From: an uncultured Clostridia bacterium
Lineage (GTDB): Bacteria; Bacillota; Clostridia; Oscillospirales; JAAYOS01
DNA: 41,396 nt
NCBI GenBank assembly: GCA_947630675.1
Contig: CANRIN010000010.1
Location: 1-41,396, forward strand
Reading direction: 5' to 3'
The translations under genes and the position numbers were made by a program. The notes beneath the pieces are model-generated. The model had not been told where the DNA came from, searched no databases, and saw only the letters and a list, made by a program, of their open reading frames with translations. Shown one piece after another: positions 16,236 through 23,640 of this stretch (its first letter is position 1; each line of letters starts with the position of its first letter).

Positions 16236-17204
16236 ATGGATAACTACACCTTTGAAAAGGAGCTCGCCGCAAAGCACGGCTTCTCTACGTTCTGCGGCGT
16301 CGACGAGGCGGGGCGCGGTCCGCTCGCGGGACCGGTCTGCGCTGCGGCGGTCGTGCTCTCGGACGAGCGGATAGACGGCCTCGACGACTCAAAGAAGCTC
16401 TCTCCGAAGAAGCGCGAGCGCCTCTACGATGAGATAACGGCAAAGGCGCGCGCGTACTCGATACAGCTCGCGGACGTGGATGAGATAGAGTCCTCCGACA
16501 TACTCTCGGCGACGATGGACGCGATGCGCCGCGCCATCTCCGAGGTAAAGGATGCCGTCTCACCGGACGGCGCGCTCATTGACGGCGACCGTCAGCGGGA
16601 CTTTCCGCTTCCTTCGGTCTGCGTCGTCGGAGGAGACGCAAAGTGCGCGTCGATAGCCGCCGCCTCGATACTCGCGAAGGTCACCCGTGACCGCCTTATG
16701 ACCGAGCTCGATGCGAAGTATCCCGGCTACGGCTTTGCAAAGCACAAGGGCTACGGCACAAAGGAGCACTTCGCCGCGATAGACAGGTTGGGTCCCTCCC
16801 CCATTCACCGCATGAGCTTTCTCAGAAAGCATCTCGACAAGTCCGCCCCCAAGCCCAGGACGAGCGGCGAAATAGGAGAGGACGACGCGCTCGCCTACCT
16901 CGAGCGTCTGGGATACGTCCCGCTTGAGCGCCGTGCGCGCTCTCGCTACGGAGAAGTCGACCTCGTGATGCAGGACAGCGGCACGGTCGTTTTCGTCGAG
17001 GTCAAGCTGCGTTCAAACGCGCGGTTTGCCGAAGCACGGGAGTTTGTGGACGAATATAAGCAGTTCCGCCTCCGCCGCACGGCGGAGATGTGGCTCCAGG
17101 AGCACGGAGACGAGCGCCCCGCGCGGTTTGACGTCATAGAGATATATCCCCCTCAGAGCTCGCTCGAGCGCGAGGAGATAATACATATCAGGGACGCGTT
17201 CTGA
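16236..17204 (+). CDS. rnhB: Ribonuclease HII fused to a YraN/UPF0102 nuclease-like domain
   Basis: One 322-residue chain carries two normally separate proteins. Residues 1-200 are RNase HII, which cuts RNA in RNA-DNA hybrids at ribonucleotides: D23-E24 in [16 protein letters not shown]116 in ALIDGD, D152 in KVTRDR, and the [15 protein letters not shown] and [10 protein letters not shown] motifs. Residues 210-322 are a complete YraN (UPF0102) domain with the endonuclease-like E240-x-D242 and E255-x-K257 ([14 protein letters not shown]). The joint is a short linker ([10 protein letters not shown]) with no stop or frameshift in the given sequence. rnhB and yraN are often neighbours in this operon, so the fusion likely arose by loss of the stop between them. 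GGAGG precedes the ATG. Confidence 0.93.
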   Translation: MDNYTFEKELAAKHGFSTFCGVDEAGRGPLAGPVCAAAVVLSDERIDGLDDSKKLSPKKRERLYDEITAKARAYSIQLADVDEIESSDILSATMDAMRRAISEVKDAVSPDGALIDGDRQRDFPLPSVCVVGGDAKCASIAAASILAKVTRDRLMTELDAKYPGYGFAKHKGYGTKEHFAAIDRLGPSPIHRMSFLRKHLDKSAPKPRTSGEIGEDDALAYLERLGYVPLERRARSRYGEVDLVMQDSGTVVFVEVKLRSNARFAEAREFVDEYKQFRLRRTAEMWLQEHGDERPARFDVIEIYPPQSSLEREEIIHIRDAF

Positions 17205-17268
17205 GCCTTTGCGTCCCGAAAATCCACTGTAAAGCCGTTTCGGTTTTTACCCCTTCGGAGGTCATCTT

Positions 17269-18753
17269 ATGAAGTATACATCGACGCGCGGCAACACTCG
17301 GGAATTTACCGCGTCCGAGGCTATTGTGCGCGGTCTCGCGCCGGACGGAGGACTGTTCGTCCCGTGCGAGCTTCCGTCGCTCTCGCGGGAGGACCTGCGC
17401 TCGCTCATGCCCCTCTCCTACCCTGAGCGCGCCGCGCGGGTGATGAAGCTCTTCCTTGACGAGTTTTCTACGGACGAGCTCGGGCTCTTCTGCTTTGATG
17501 CTTACAACGAGGCGCGCTTCGGAGGCGCGCCGGCGCCGGTCGTCAGGCGCGGCGGGCTCTACCTCGAGCTCTGGCACGGCCCGACCTGCGCCTTTAAGGA
17601 TATGGCGCTGCAGATGCTGCCTCGCCTGCTCTTCGCGTCGCTTCAGAAGTGCGGCGGCAGCGAGGGCGCGCTTATCCTCACGGCGACCTCGGGCGACACC
17701 GGCAAGGCGGCGCTCGAGGGCTTCCGCGGCGTGAAGAACACAAAGATAATGGTGTTCTACCCCCTCGGCGGTGTGAGCGAGATACAGAAGCTCCAGATGA
17801 CGACGCAGCAGGGCGAGAACGTCCGGGTCATGGCGGTGCGCGGGAACTTTGACGACGCGCAGTCCGGCGTGAAGCGTATCCTTTCCGACGCGGCTCTTTC
17901 CAACGCCGCGCTCGGCCACGGTTGGCGCTTCTCCTCCGCTAACTCGATAAACTGGGGGCGGCTCCTGCCGCAGATAGCGTACTACGTCTCGGCGTACCTC
18001 GACTGCGCCGCCTCCGGCGCGCTGGAGTTTGGCGGCGAGCTCGACGTCTGCGTCCCCACCGGCAACTTCGGCAACATCCTCGCGGCCTACTACGCAAAGA
18101 AGATGGGCGTGCCTATCGGCCGCCTCGTCTGCGCGTCAAACTCAAACAACGTCCTCACTGACTTCATCCGTACCGGCGTGTACGACCGGCGCCGTGACTT
18201 TCACATGACGGTTTCGCCGTCGATGGACATACTCGTCTCCTCCAACCTCGAACGGCTGCTGTACGAGCTCAGCGGCGATGCGGCGCTTGTCTCTTCTCTC
18301 ATGTCGCGGCTTTCGGACGAGGGCTTCTACTCCGTTCCGGACACAATAAGGGAAGAGATAGGCCGTCTGTTCCGCGCCGGCTTCTGCAGCGACGCTGAGA
18401 CACTCGGGACCGTTCGGGACGTCTGGCGCGAGCACGGCTACCTTATCGACACGCACACCGCCGTCGCGGAGCACGTCCGGCGCGAATATCTCGCGGGCGA
18501 CGGCAAGGGCCGTACAACGCTCGTCGTCAGCACCGCGAGCCCGTACAAGTTCTGCGGAGCCGTGCTGAATGCACTCGGCGTCGATGCGCCGGACGGAGAA
18601 GGTGTGCAGCTGATAGAAAAGCTGCACGAGGTCACCGGCGTCAATCCCCCGCTGCAGCTTACAGCGCTGGGACGCATACCGGAGCGGTTCCGTGAGGTCT
18701 GTCTTCCGTCCGAGATGGCGCAGAAGGTCATGGACTTTGCGGAAGGCAGGTAA
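17269..18753 (+). CDS. thrC: Threonine synthase
   Basis: A 494-residue PLP enzyme converting O-phosphohomoserine to threonine. The PLP lysine is K110 in PTCAFKDMALQ. The phosphate-binding and catalytic stretches TATSGDTGKAALEGF and the long C-terminal domain identify the longer (E. coli/yeast-like) threonine synthase class. GGAGG lies 7 nt before the ATG. It begins 64 bp after rnhB with no terminator between, so read-through is likely. No other threonine genes are near. Confidence 0.96.
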   Translation: MKYTSTRGNTREFTASEAIVRGLAPDGGLFVPCELPSLSREDLRSLMPLSYPERAARVMKLFLDEFSTDELGLFCFDAYNEARFGGAPAPVVRRGGLYLELWHGPTCAFKDMALQMLPRLLFASLQKCGGSEGALILTATSGDTGKAALEGFRGVKNTKIMVFYPLGGVSEIQKLQMTTQQGENVRVMAVRGNFDDAQSGVKRILSDAALSNAALGHGWRFSSANSINWGRLLPQIAYYVSAYLDCAASGALEFGGELDVCVPTGNFGNILAAYYAKKMGVPIGRLVCASNSNNVLTDFIRTGVYDRRRDFHMTVSPSMDILVSSNLERLLYELSGDAALVSSLMSRLSDEGFYSVPDTIREEIGRLFRAGFCSDAETLGTVRDVWREHGYLIDTHTAVAEHVRREYLAGDGKGRTTLVVSTASPYKFCGAVLNALGVDAPDGEGVQLIEKLHEVTGVNPPLQLTALGRIPERFREVCLPSEMAQKVMDFAEGR

Positions 18754-18770
18754 CGCCTCCGGGATATGTA

Positions 18771-18799
18771 GCCGTCCCGACGGTTTCCGGAGGGACGGC
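18771..18799. terminator. Stem-loop between convergent thrC and DUF1540 gene
   Basis: GCCGTCCC (18771-18778) pairs with GGGACGGC (18792-18799). It sits between two converging genes; there is no clear T-run, so its efficiency as a terminator is uncertain. Confidence 0.5.
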
Positions 18800-18813
18800 G
18801 CGGCTCATGGCCG

Positions 18814-18999
18814 TTACGGGTGCGGCTCGAAGGTCGAGCAGAGGGTCTCGCTCGAGCAGGAGCAGTTCGTCGCCTCCTGACGGACGTTTATCCCGGGCGC
18901 CGCGCAGCAGTTGTCGCAGCAGTGGTATATGCAGCTCTCGACGCTGCACTGAACGCCGGGCAGAACGTCATGGTCCTTGCCGTAGGTGTTGTTATCCAT
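18814..18999 (-). CDS. DUF1540 domain-containing Cys-rich small protein
   Basis: A 61-residue protein with ten cysteines, arranged C-x3-C-x3-CC-x2-CC...C-x-C...C, and the pattern GVQCSVESCIYHCCDNCCAAPGINVRQ, typical of the DUF1540 family common in Clostridia. Family members are thought to bind metal through the cysteines, but the function is not known. The ATG at 18997-18999 has AAAAGGAGCG upstream; a longer reading of 87 residues lacks support. It is divergent from the metallophosphoesterase and convergent with thrC, so it is a single-gene unit. Confidence 0.85.
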   Translation of the reverse strand: MDNNTYGKDHDVLPGVQCSVESCIYHCCDNCCAAPGINVRQEATNCSCSSETLCSTFEPHP

Positions 19000-19088
19000 C
19001 TCGGTCGCTCCTTTTCTGAGATCTGTCGTTGCCGACACTTTATTTTCTGCGCGAAGCGCGCTGCTTATTCGCTGCATCGGAGGTTTTT

Positions 19089-19781
19089 ATGTCACTTTTT
19101 GCCATTGGAGACCTGCATCTGTCCCTCGGCGGAGACAAGCCGATGGATGTATTCGGCGGCGCATGGAGCGGATATGTGGATAAGCTGCGCGCGGGCTTCC
19201 GCGCTGTCGGCGAGGACGACACGGTGGTGCTCCTCGGAGACCTCTCCTGGGCGATGCACCTCGAGGACTCGAAGGAGGACTTCTCCTTTATCGCGGAGCT
19301 CCCGGGCCGCAAGCTCATACTCAAGGGCAATCACGACTACTGGTGGACGACAGCCTCCAAGATGCTCCGCTTCTTCGAGGAAAACGGCTGGGACATTGGG
19401 CTTCTGCACAACAACTGCTGTTTCTACGACACTACCGCACTCTGCGGCACACGAGGCTGGTTCTTTGCCGACACCTTTGCCGACGCCGGAGACGAGAAGG
19501 TCTTCAACCGCGAGCTTATCCGCCTCGAGACCTCGCTGAAGGCCGCGCGGGACGGCGGCGCGGAGCGTATATTCGTGTTTCTCCACTACCCGCCCATTCT
19601 GAAGGGGCGGGTGTGCGAGGAGATGACCGGTCTGATAGAAAAGTACGGTGCGGAGCGCTGCTTCTACGGACACCTGCACGGCGGCGCGCGGACGCGCGCC
19701 TTCGAGGGCGAATACAACGGCGTCGAGTACCGTCTGCTCTCCGCCGATCATCTGAACTTCGTACCGAAGAAGATACTCTGA
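19089..19781 (+). CDS. Calcineurin-like metallophosphoesterase
   Basis: A 230-residue phosphoesterase. All metal-site motifs are visible: GDLHLS (D-x-H) near residue 7, LLGDLSW (G-D) near 48, KGNHDYW (G-N-H-D) near 78, and the C-terminal histidines in FLHYPP and YGHLHGG. Domains like this hydrolyse phosphomonoesters or phosphodiesters using two metal ions; the substrate is unknown, and this form resembles cytoplasmic YkuE-like or serine/threonine-phosphatase-like proteins of Firmicutes. GGAGG is 7 nt before the ATG. It is monocistronic, ending at a strong hairpin. Confidence 0.88.
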   Translation: MSLFAIGDLHLSLGGDKPMDVFGGAWSGYVDKLRAGFRAVGEDDTVVLLGDLSWAMHLEDSKEDFSFIAELPGRKLILKGNHDYWWTTASKMLRFFEENGWDIGLLHNNCCFYDTTALCGTRGWFFADTFADAGDEKVFNRELIRLETSLKAARDGGAERIFVFLHYPPILKGRVCEEMTGLIEKYGAERCFYGHLHGGARTRAFEGEYNGVEYRLLSADHLNFVPKKIL

Positions 19782-19806
19782 GCCTCGGTTTTTCCTCTTA
19801 AATTTC

Positions 19807-19846
19807 AAAGCTGCCCGCGCCCGAAGTATCGGACGCGGGCAGCTTT
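19807..19846. terminator. Terminator after the metallophosphoesterase gene
   Basis: AAAGCTGCCCGCG (19807-19819) and CGCGGGCAGCTTT (19834-19846) form a perfect 13-bp stem followed by further T residues, flanked by the pair AATTTCA/TGAAATT. A good intrinsic terminator for the plus-strand gene. Confidence 0.85.
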
Positions 19847-19976
19847 TTGAAATTTATCTCAGAGCGCCGCATGTGCATTTTGCGCCAGCGTCCAGACATG
19901 ATGCAGACCCGGAAGTATGCGCGCGATCCGCCACGGGAAACTTTTCTAAAGTACGTCATTATTTTTTAAGACGCAA

Positions 19977-20004
19977 GATGGGCAGCGCTAACGCGCTGCC
20001 CATC
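19977..20004 (-). terminator. Terminator after the orphan substrate-binding protein gene
   Basis: GATGGGCAGCGC (19977-19988) and GCGCTGCCCATC (19993-20004) form a perfect 12-bp stem with a 4-nt loop, 64 bp past the stop of the minus-strand gene, followed on that strand by TTGCGTCTT. The 130 bp between this and the previous terminator contain nothing recognisable. Confidence 0.8.
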
Positions 20005-20067
20005 TTTGTCAGTCAGTCATTTCCCTTCGGAAAAATTCCACTTTGTTCTCTTATACCTTTTCGATAA

Positions 20068-21822
20068 TTACTCGTCGAAGTACTGGAGACGCCCGTAGTA
20101 GCGGCTCAGAGCTGCCTGATACATATCGATGGCGGTCTGGATGCCTATCTGATCCTTCAGCTTCGGAACCAGCTCGGTATCGTAGGTATCGATGCTCTTC
20201 TCGCCGGTGATGACCTCGGCGGCCCATTCGACGACCGCGCCGTTAGCGGAGGTCATAACGCCGCTCGCGGTAGCGCCTTCCTCAGCGGTGAGGGTGACGC
20301 CATCCGGCCACAGCCAGTCGCTGCCGACGGAGTCCCAAGTATTGGCGGCGTCAACTTCCTTCTGGGAGAGAACGGTGAACTCACGGTCCCAGATGTAGAG
20401 CTGCGGGCCGTTGTGGATGCAGAACTTGTTCATGAAGTTCACGCAGGTCTGGTACTTGTCCATCATCCACATCTGATAGACTTCCTCGTGTCCGTCGCCG
20501 TTGGCGTCGGTCGGGTCGAGGTAGTACGAAGAGTTGGTGTCGCCCTCTTCGCCGACATACGGACCCCAGTTGGAGGCCTCGATGCCCTCATCGGTCCAGA
20601 TGAAGTCCTGATACTTGAGCGCTATGTCAAGCGGATCGCAGGCGGTGGTAACACCGAGCGAGTTGTTGACGCGGACGACGTTGAAGCTCTCGCGGCAGTG
20701 GAAGTCGGTCTCCCAGTTCTGGCTGGCGTCAAGCTTCGGGGTCGGGATAGCGACTATATCGAAGTCGGGATCCGGATACTCGCCGGAGGCGTTGATCTGC
20801 TGGATCATCGAAAGCGAAGCGTACATGACGTCCGCGCAGCCGATGTAGCTGTTGGCCCAGTAGTCATCCGGGGTAGCCCAGTGGTTCTCGGCAATGTAGT
20901 TCCTGTTGACGAGACCCTTCTGGTACCAGTCGGCCATCTTTCCTATGAACTCCTTGTAGCCGGGCTCAAGAGGAGTGTAGACAGCCGTGCCGTCCTTGTT
21001 GAGGAAAGGCATCTGCGAAGGACCGGTCACGTTGTAGGAGCCAATCAGCGAGCCGGAATAGGTCGAGGAACCGGTGGAGAGGAAGAGCGGGCCCTGTCCG
21101 TCGGTGGTGTAGTCCTTGAAGACGGTGAGCGCATTCTCGAGGCCGTCCATGGTCTCAACATCGGCAGTGGTGAGGCCGGCGTCGCTCAGCCAGTCGCTGC
21201 GGATGCCGGTGCCTATCCACGAGCCCTGCTGACGGTCGAGTATGCAGTGGATGCCCCAGAGGTTACCGGAGTCGCTGACGCACTGCATGAAGGTGTCCTC
21301 ATCGCGGTAGACATGCTTGAGGTAGTTCGGCATATACTCCTCGGCCGGCTCATTCAGGTTGAGCAGGAACCCGTCGGCTATCGCCTTGTCAACGCCGCCG
21401 GTGTAGAAACGCTGGACATAGCTGACAAAGTCAGGATAGTCGTTGGAGAGCAGCATGGTCGAGAAGTTTTCGGCCTGGCCGCTGGCAGGAGGGGTGAGCC
21501 AGTTGATGTGAACGTTGGTCTTCTCCTCCATCCACTGGAAGAAGACGTTGTCCGCCGTGCCGTTGTAGCCCTCGAAGCTGTAGGTATCGGGGTGCCACCA
21601 GTCGAGAGTGATTATATCCTCGCTCAGCGGGAGCTTTATCTCGGCGCCCTCATGAGCAGGAGGAGTCTCACTCGTCGGCTCGCCTGTCGGCTCGGTGCTC
21701 GTGGTGCCACTCGGAGCGGAGCTCGGCTCGGTAGAGGCCTTTTCTTCCCCACCGCCGCCGCATCCGACGAGCAATCCGGCAAGCAGCAACACGGCAAGCA
21801 GCAGGCTTATTGTTTTTTTCAT
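20068..21822 (-). CDS. Orphan extracellular solute-binding lipoprotein (family 1, LplA-like)
   Basis: A 584-residue lipoprotein. The signal peptide ends in the lipobox LLVGC with Cys21 as the lipid-attachment site, followed by a disordered Ser/Thr/Glu/Pro linker (STEPSSAPSGTTSTEPTGEP) and a long type-1 ABC binding-protein fold (WWHPDTYSF, FFQWMEEKTNVHINWL). Length and motifs resemble the LplA-type proteins that bind oligosaccharides in Clostridia and Bacillus. No permease or ATPase gene is next to it: upstream is sigK and downstream a terminator. It must therefore use a transporter encoded elsewhere, or act only as a receptor. The start at 21822 has GAAGGG upstream; a Met six codons earlier does not. 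Promoter and palindrome lie just upstream. Confidence 0.9.
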   Translation of the reverse strand: MKKTISLLLAVLLLAGLLVGCGGGGEEKASTEPSSAPSGTTSTEPTGEPTSETPPAHEGAEIKLPLSEDIITLDWWHPDTYSFEGYNGTADNVFFQWMEEKTNVHINWLTPPASGQAENFSTMLLSNDYPDFVSYVQRFYTGGVDKAIADGFLLNLNEPAEEYMPNYLKHVYRDEDTFMQCVSDSGNLWGIHCILDRQQGSWIGTGIRSDWLSDAGLTTADVETMDGLENALTVFKDYTTDGQGPLFLSTGSSTYSGSLIGSYNVTGPSQMPFLNKDGTAVYTPLEPGYKEFIGKMADWYQKGLVNRNYIAENHWATPDDYWANSYIGCADVMYASLSMIQQINASGEYPDPDFDIVAIPTPKLDASQNWETDFHCRESFNVVRVNNSLGVTTACDPLDIALKYQDFIWTDEGIEASNWGPYVGEEGDTNSSYYLDPTDANGDGHEEVYQMWMMDKYQTCVNFMNKFCIHNGPQLYIWDREFTVLSQKEVDAANTWDSVGSDWLWPDGVTLTAEEGATASGVMTSANGAVVEWAAEVITGEKSIDTYDTELVPKLKDQIGIQTAIDMYQAALSRYYGRLQYFDE

Positions 21823-21847
21823 GTGATTACTTCCCTTCATTTTATTT

Positions 21848-21869
21848 CAGTACAAATTGTCTTGTACTG
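21848..21869. promoter_or_regulatory. Operator-like inverted repeat before the orphan binding-protein gene
   Basis: CAGTACAA and TTGTACTG are perfect 8-bp arms around 6 nt. The site covers the predicted RNA start region, 9 bp downstream of the -10 box, where a repressor would block transcription. The regulator is not in this window. Confidence 0.6.
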
Positions 21870-21877
21870 CTATTGTG

Positions 21878-21907
21878 ATTATAACACCTTCCACAAAAAA
21901 GCGTCAA
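21878..21907 (-). promoter_or_regulatory. Promoter of the orphan binding-protein gene
   Basis: Minus strand TTGACG (21902-21907), 18-nt spacer ending TGT, TATAAT (21878-21883). A near-consensus sigma-A promoter, 55 bp before the start codon. Confidence 0.85.
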
Positions 21908-21966
21908 GCTCCCCGCAAAAAAATAGCCATTTTTCCATGAGTGGAATACGATTTTCCAAGGCTTGG

Positions 21967-22656
21967 TTATTCGTCGCGGACAAGCTCGCAGCGCAGCTTG
22001 TCGAGCGCCTTCTTCTCTATGCGTGAAACATAGCTTCTCGAGATGCCGTAGCGAGCCGCTATTTCGCGCTGCGTGAGCGGCGCCGCGCCGCCGAGGCCGT
22101 ATCGCAGCGACACGATCTCGTGCTCGCGCGGCTCGAGTACGCGTTCCATGACGTCGAGCAGCCGCGCCTTCCGCTCCTCGCGGCTGATGCTCTCTATCAT
22201 CTCCTCGGACGTATCGGCGATGGTGTCGCCGAGGACGAGCGGGTCACCGTCACCGGCGGCGTCGAGCTCATCGTCGAGCGACAGCTCACCCGCCGTCTTG
22301 CGGAGGCCGCGGAAGTGCATCAGTATCTCGTTTTCGATGCACCTCCCGGCGTAGGTCGCGAGGCGGATGTTTTTCGTGTGGTCGAAGGTGTCTATCGCCT
22401 TTATGAGACCGATCGTGCCTATCGAGATGAGGTCCTCCTGGTCCGCCGCGGAGGTGTAGTACTTCTTTATAACGTGCGCCACGAGGCGCAGGTTGTGCTC
22501 TATCAGCCTGTCGCGGGCCTGCTTGTCCCCCTCGGCGCGGAGCTCGAGGCAGCGGCGCTCCTCCTCGGCGGAGAGCGGCTTCGGGAACGTCCCGCCGCCG
22601 TTTACCCTCAGCGTCATGTAGAACCCGTGAAGTATCAGCCAGAGCGCTATGTTCAT
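21967..22656 (-). CDS. sigK: Sporulation sigma factor sigma-K
   Basis: A 229-residue sigma-70 factor, the late mother-cell sigma factor of endospore formation. The opening has a hydrophobic pro-sequence (NIALWLILHGFYMTL) followed by FPKPLSAEEERR, as in Bacillus pro-sigma-K, so activation by membrane proteolysis is likely. Region 2 reads ARDRLIEHNLRLVAHVIKKYY...DLISIGTIGLIKAI...LATYAGRCIENEILMHFR, and region 4 LTQREIAARYGISRSYVSRIEKKALDKL. The gene is whole: no skin-like element interrupts it. I start at ATG 22656; a GTG 12 nt upstream is one base from the GGGGAGGA and too close, and an intermediate TTG (22659) is possible. A sigma-E-like promoter lies upstream. Confidence 0.93.
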   Translation of the reverse strand: MNIALWLILHGFYMTLRVNGGGTFPKPLSAEEERRCLELRAEGDKQARDRLIEHNLRLVAHVIKKYYTSAADQEDLISIGTIGLIKAIDTFDHTKNIRLATYAGRCIENEILMHFRGLRKTAGELSLDDELDAAGDGDPLVLGDTIADTSEEMIESISREERKARLLDVMERVLEPREHEIVSLRYGLGGAAPLTQREIAARYGISRSYVSRIEKKALDKLRCELVRDE

Positions 22657-22684
22657 CAATCGGATCACTCCTCCCCTGTCGTAT

Positions 22685-22712
22685 ACGGTATTCGGGGAAG
22701 AGTGGCAATATG
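22685..22712 (-). promoter_or_regulatory. Sigma-E-like promoter of sigK
   Basis: On the minus strand CATATT (22707-22712; consensus -35 of sigma-E contains ATATT), a 14-nt spacer and AATACCGT (22685-22692; consensus CATACANT). The predicted RNA start, near 22678, gives a leader of about 20 nt that includes GGGGAGGAG. sigK is a sigma-E target in Bacillus and Clostridia. Confidence 0.5.
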
Positions 22713-22720
22713 AGAAATTT

Positions 22721-22772
22721 CGCGGGAAATCGCAGGAGCGGGCTTTGCCCGCTCCTTTACCAATTTCCCGCG
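22721..22772. repeat. Nested inverted repeat (cruciform-like)
   Basis: Outer arms CGCGGGAAAT (22721-22730) and ATTTCCCGCG (22763-22772) enclose an inner hairpin GGAGCGGGC-TTT-GCCCGCTCC (about 22735-22755). Confidence 0.8.
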
Positions 22773-22774
22773 AA

Positions 22775-22950
22775 GCCGCCGGACAGAGCGGAGCTCTGCC
22801 GGCGGCAACGCTCCGCTACGCGCCGAGTTTTCCGCCTTCGGCGGAAAATCGACGCACGCTCCGCGAGAGGTATTTTCGGCGACGTACACGCCGCCGCCGA
22901 AAATAGATCCTACCTTATTTCGCGCCTGACGGCGCGAAACTCTGCGAGGC
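22775..22950 (-). repeat. Dispersed four-hairpin element, copy B1 (inverted)
   Basis: Read on the minus strand: linker GCCTCGCAGAGTTT; hairpin 1 (TTTCGCGCC-GTCA-GGCGCGAAA); hairpin 2 with the apex GGCGGCGTGTACGTCG; linker CGGAGCGTGC; hairpin 3 (TTTTCCGCC-GAA-GGCGGAAAA); linker GCGTAGCG; hairpin 4 (CCGGCAGAGCTCCGCTCTG...CCGG). The same order of linkers and hairpins recurs in copies B2 and B3. Confidence 0.8.
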
Positions 22951-22975
22951 AAAAGCGCCGAGACCTCTGCAAAAA

Positions 22976-23144
22976 GCCTCGCAGAGTTTTGCCGCGGAAG
23001 CGGCAAAATAGAGTCAAATTTCGTTTTTTTCGGCGACACGCGCGGCGAAAAAAACTCCTCTCACGGAGCGTGCGCCTTGACGGCGAAGCCGTCAAGGCGC
23101 GTAGCGGAGTGCTGCCGCCGGCAGAGCTCCGCTCTGTCCGGCGG
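22976..23144 (+). repeat. Dispersed four-hairpin element, copy B2
   Basis: Starts GCCTCGCAGAGTTT (a 14-bp inverted repeat with the end of B1, so the two copies meet head to head, 25 bp apart). Hairpin 1 is TTTTGCCGC-GGAA-GCGGCAAAA, hairpin 2 lies at about 23022-23055, then CGGAGCGTGC, hairpin 3 GCGCCTTGACGGC/GCCGTCAAGGCGC (23072-23100), GCGTAGCG and hairpin 4. Stem sequences differ from B1 but pair perfectly. Confidence 0.8.
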
Positions 23145-23180
23145 TCTCGCCGAAAATCGCGTCAGCGATTTTCGGCGAGA
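23145..23180. repeat. Perfect 16-bp-arm palindrome
   Basis: TCTCGCCGAAAATCGC and GCGATTTTCGGCGAGA, separated by GTCA, directly abut hairpin 4 of copy B2 and end 10 bp before the terminator stem of the opp operon. Confidence 0.85.
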
Positions 23181-23189
23181 TAAAAAATA

Positions 23190-23217
23190 GCACGGACGAC
23201 AACAAGGTCGTCCGTGC
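23190..23217 (-). terminator. Terminator of the opp operon
   Basis: GCACGGACGAC and GTCGTCCGTGC form a perfect 11-bp stem six bases after the stop of the DUF3899 gene; on the minus strand it is followed by TATTTTTTA. A strong intrinsic terminator. Confidence 0.9.
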
Positions 23218-23223
23218 TCATTT

Positions 23224-23640
23224 TTACTCTACGGAGTAGTACAGTACGATGAACACCACCGCAACGGCGATAAAGCCCAGTCCGCACCAGAAGAGGAAGC
23301 TGAAACCCTTCACGGGTCCCTTCTCCTCCTTGCGGGCGAGGTAGTCGCCGTACTTCTCGCGCTCGCGGAGTCCCCTGCCGGGGAGCAGCATCCGCTTTAT
23401 CGACTCGGCGGCGTATCCGAGAAACCTCAGCGAGCCCTCGTTTGTCAGCCATATGAGCGCGCCGACGCAGACCATTATCACTCCGGGGACGGTAAAGGAG
23501 TTCGCAAGCGCCTTATACCTGTCCGCCGGGTCGTGCATGAGCGAGAATTCGTTGAGCCAAAGGTACAGCAGCGCCATCAGCCCGCCGACAACCGCCGTCA
23601 CACCGTACTTTATGAGATTTCTTCGCAGCTTGTCGCTCAC
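23224..23640 (-). CDS. DUF3899-like membrane protein
   Basis: A 138-residue protein with three membrane segments: about 12-28 (YGVTAVVGGLMALLYLWL), 49-66 (VPGVIMVCVGALIWLTNEG) and 115-135 (LFWCGLGFIAVAVVFIVLYY), and between them a basic cytoplasmic loop (GRGLREREKYGDYLARKEEKG). This matches DUF3899, a small Firmicutes membrane family of unknown function. Translation starts at GTG (23638-23640), overlapping the oppF stop by 4 nt, so it is the last gene of the opp operon and coupled to it. A supporting role at the transporter is inferred from this position only. Confidence 0.75.
   Translation of the reverse strand: MSDKLRRNLIKYGVTAVVGGLMALLYLWLNEFSLMHDPADRYKALANSFTVPGVIMVCVGALIWLTNEGSLRFLGYAAESIKRMLLPGRGLREREKYGDYLARKEEKGPVKGFSFLFWCGLGFIAVAVVFIVLYYSVE

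Larger units (their letters stand above)
22657..23223. other. Intergenic region between sigK and the opp operon (567 bp), filled with inverted repeats
   Basis: No gene is supported. In order it holds the sigK promoter, a cruciform-like repeat (22721-22772), two inverted copies of the dispersed four-hairpin element (22775-22950 and 22976-23144), a perfect 16-bp-arm palindrome (23145-23180), and the opp operon terminator (23190-23217). Nearly every base is in a potential stem. Arginine-rich open frames on both strands are artefacts of this composition. Confidence 0.8.

Noticed and set aside
19847-19976. Possible small RNA or tRNA between two terminators
   Set aside because: No cloverleaf, promoter or conserved motif is visible in the 130 bp.
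22721-23180. Possible CRISPR array
   Set aside because: Repeats are inverted and nested, not direct with regular spacers, and no cas gene is near.
22665-23183. Arg-rich open frames on both strands between sigK and opp
   Set aside because: They are made of inverted repeats; similar peptides appear wherever the dispersed element occurs, so they are repeat-derived.
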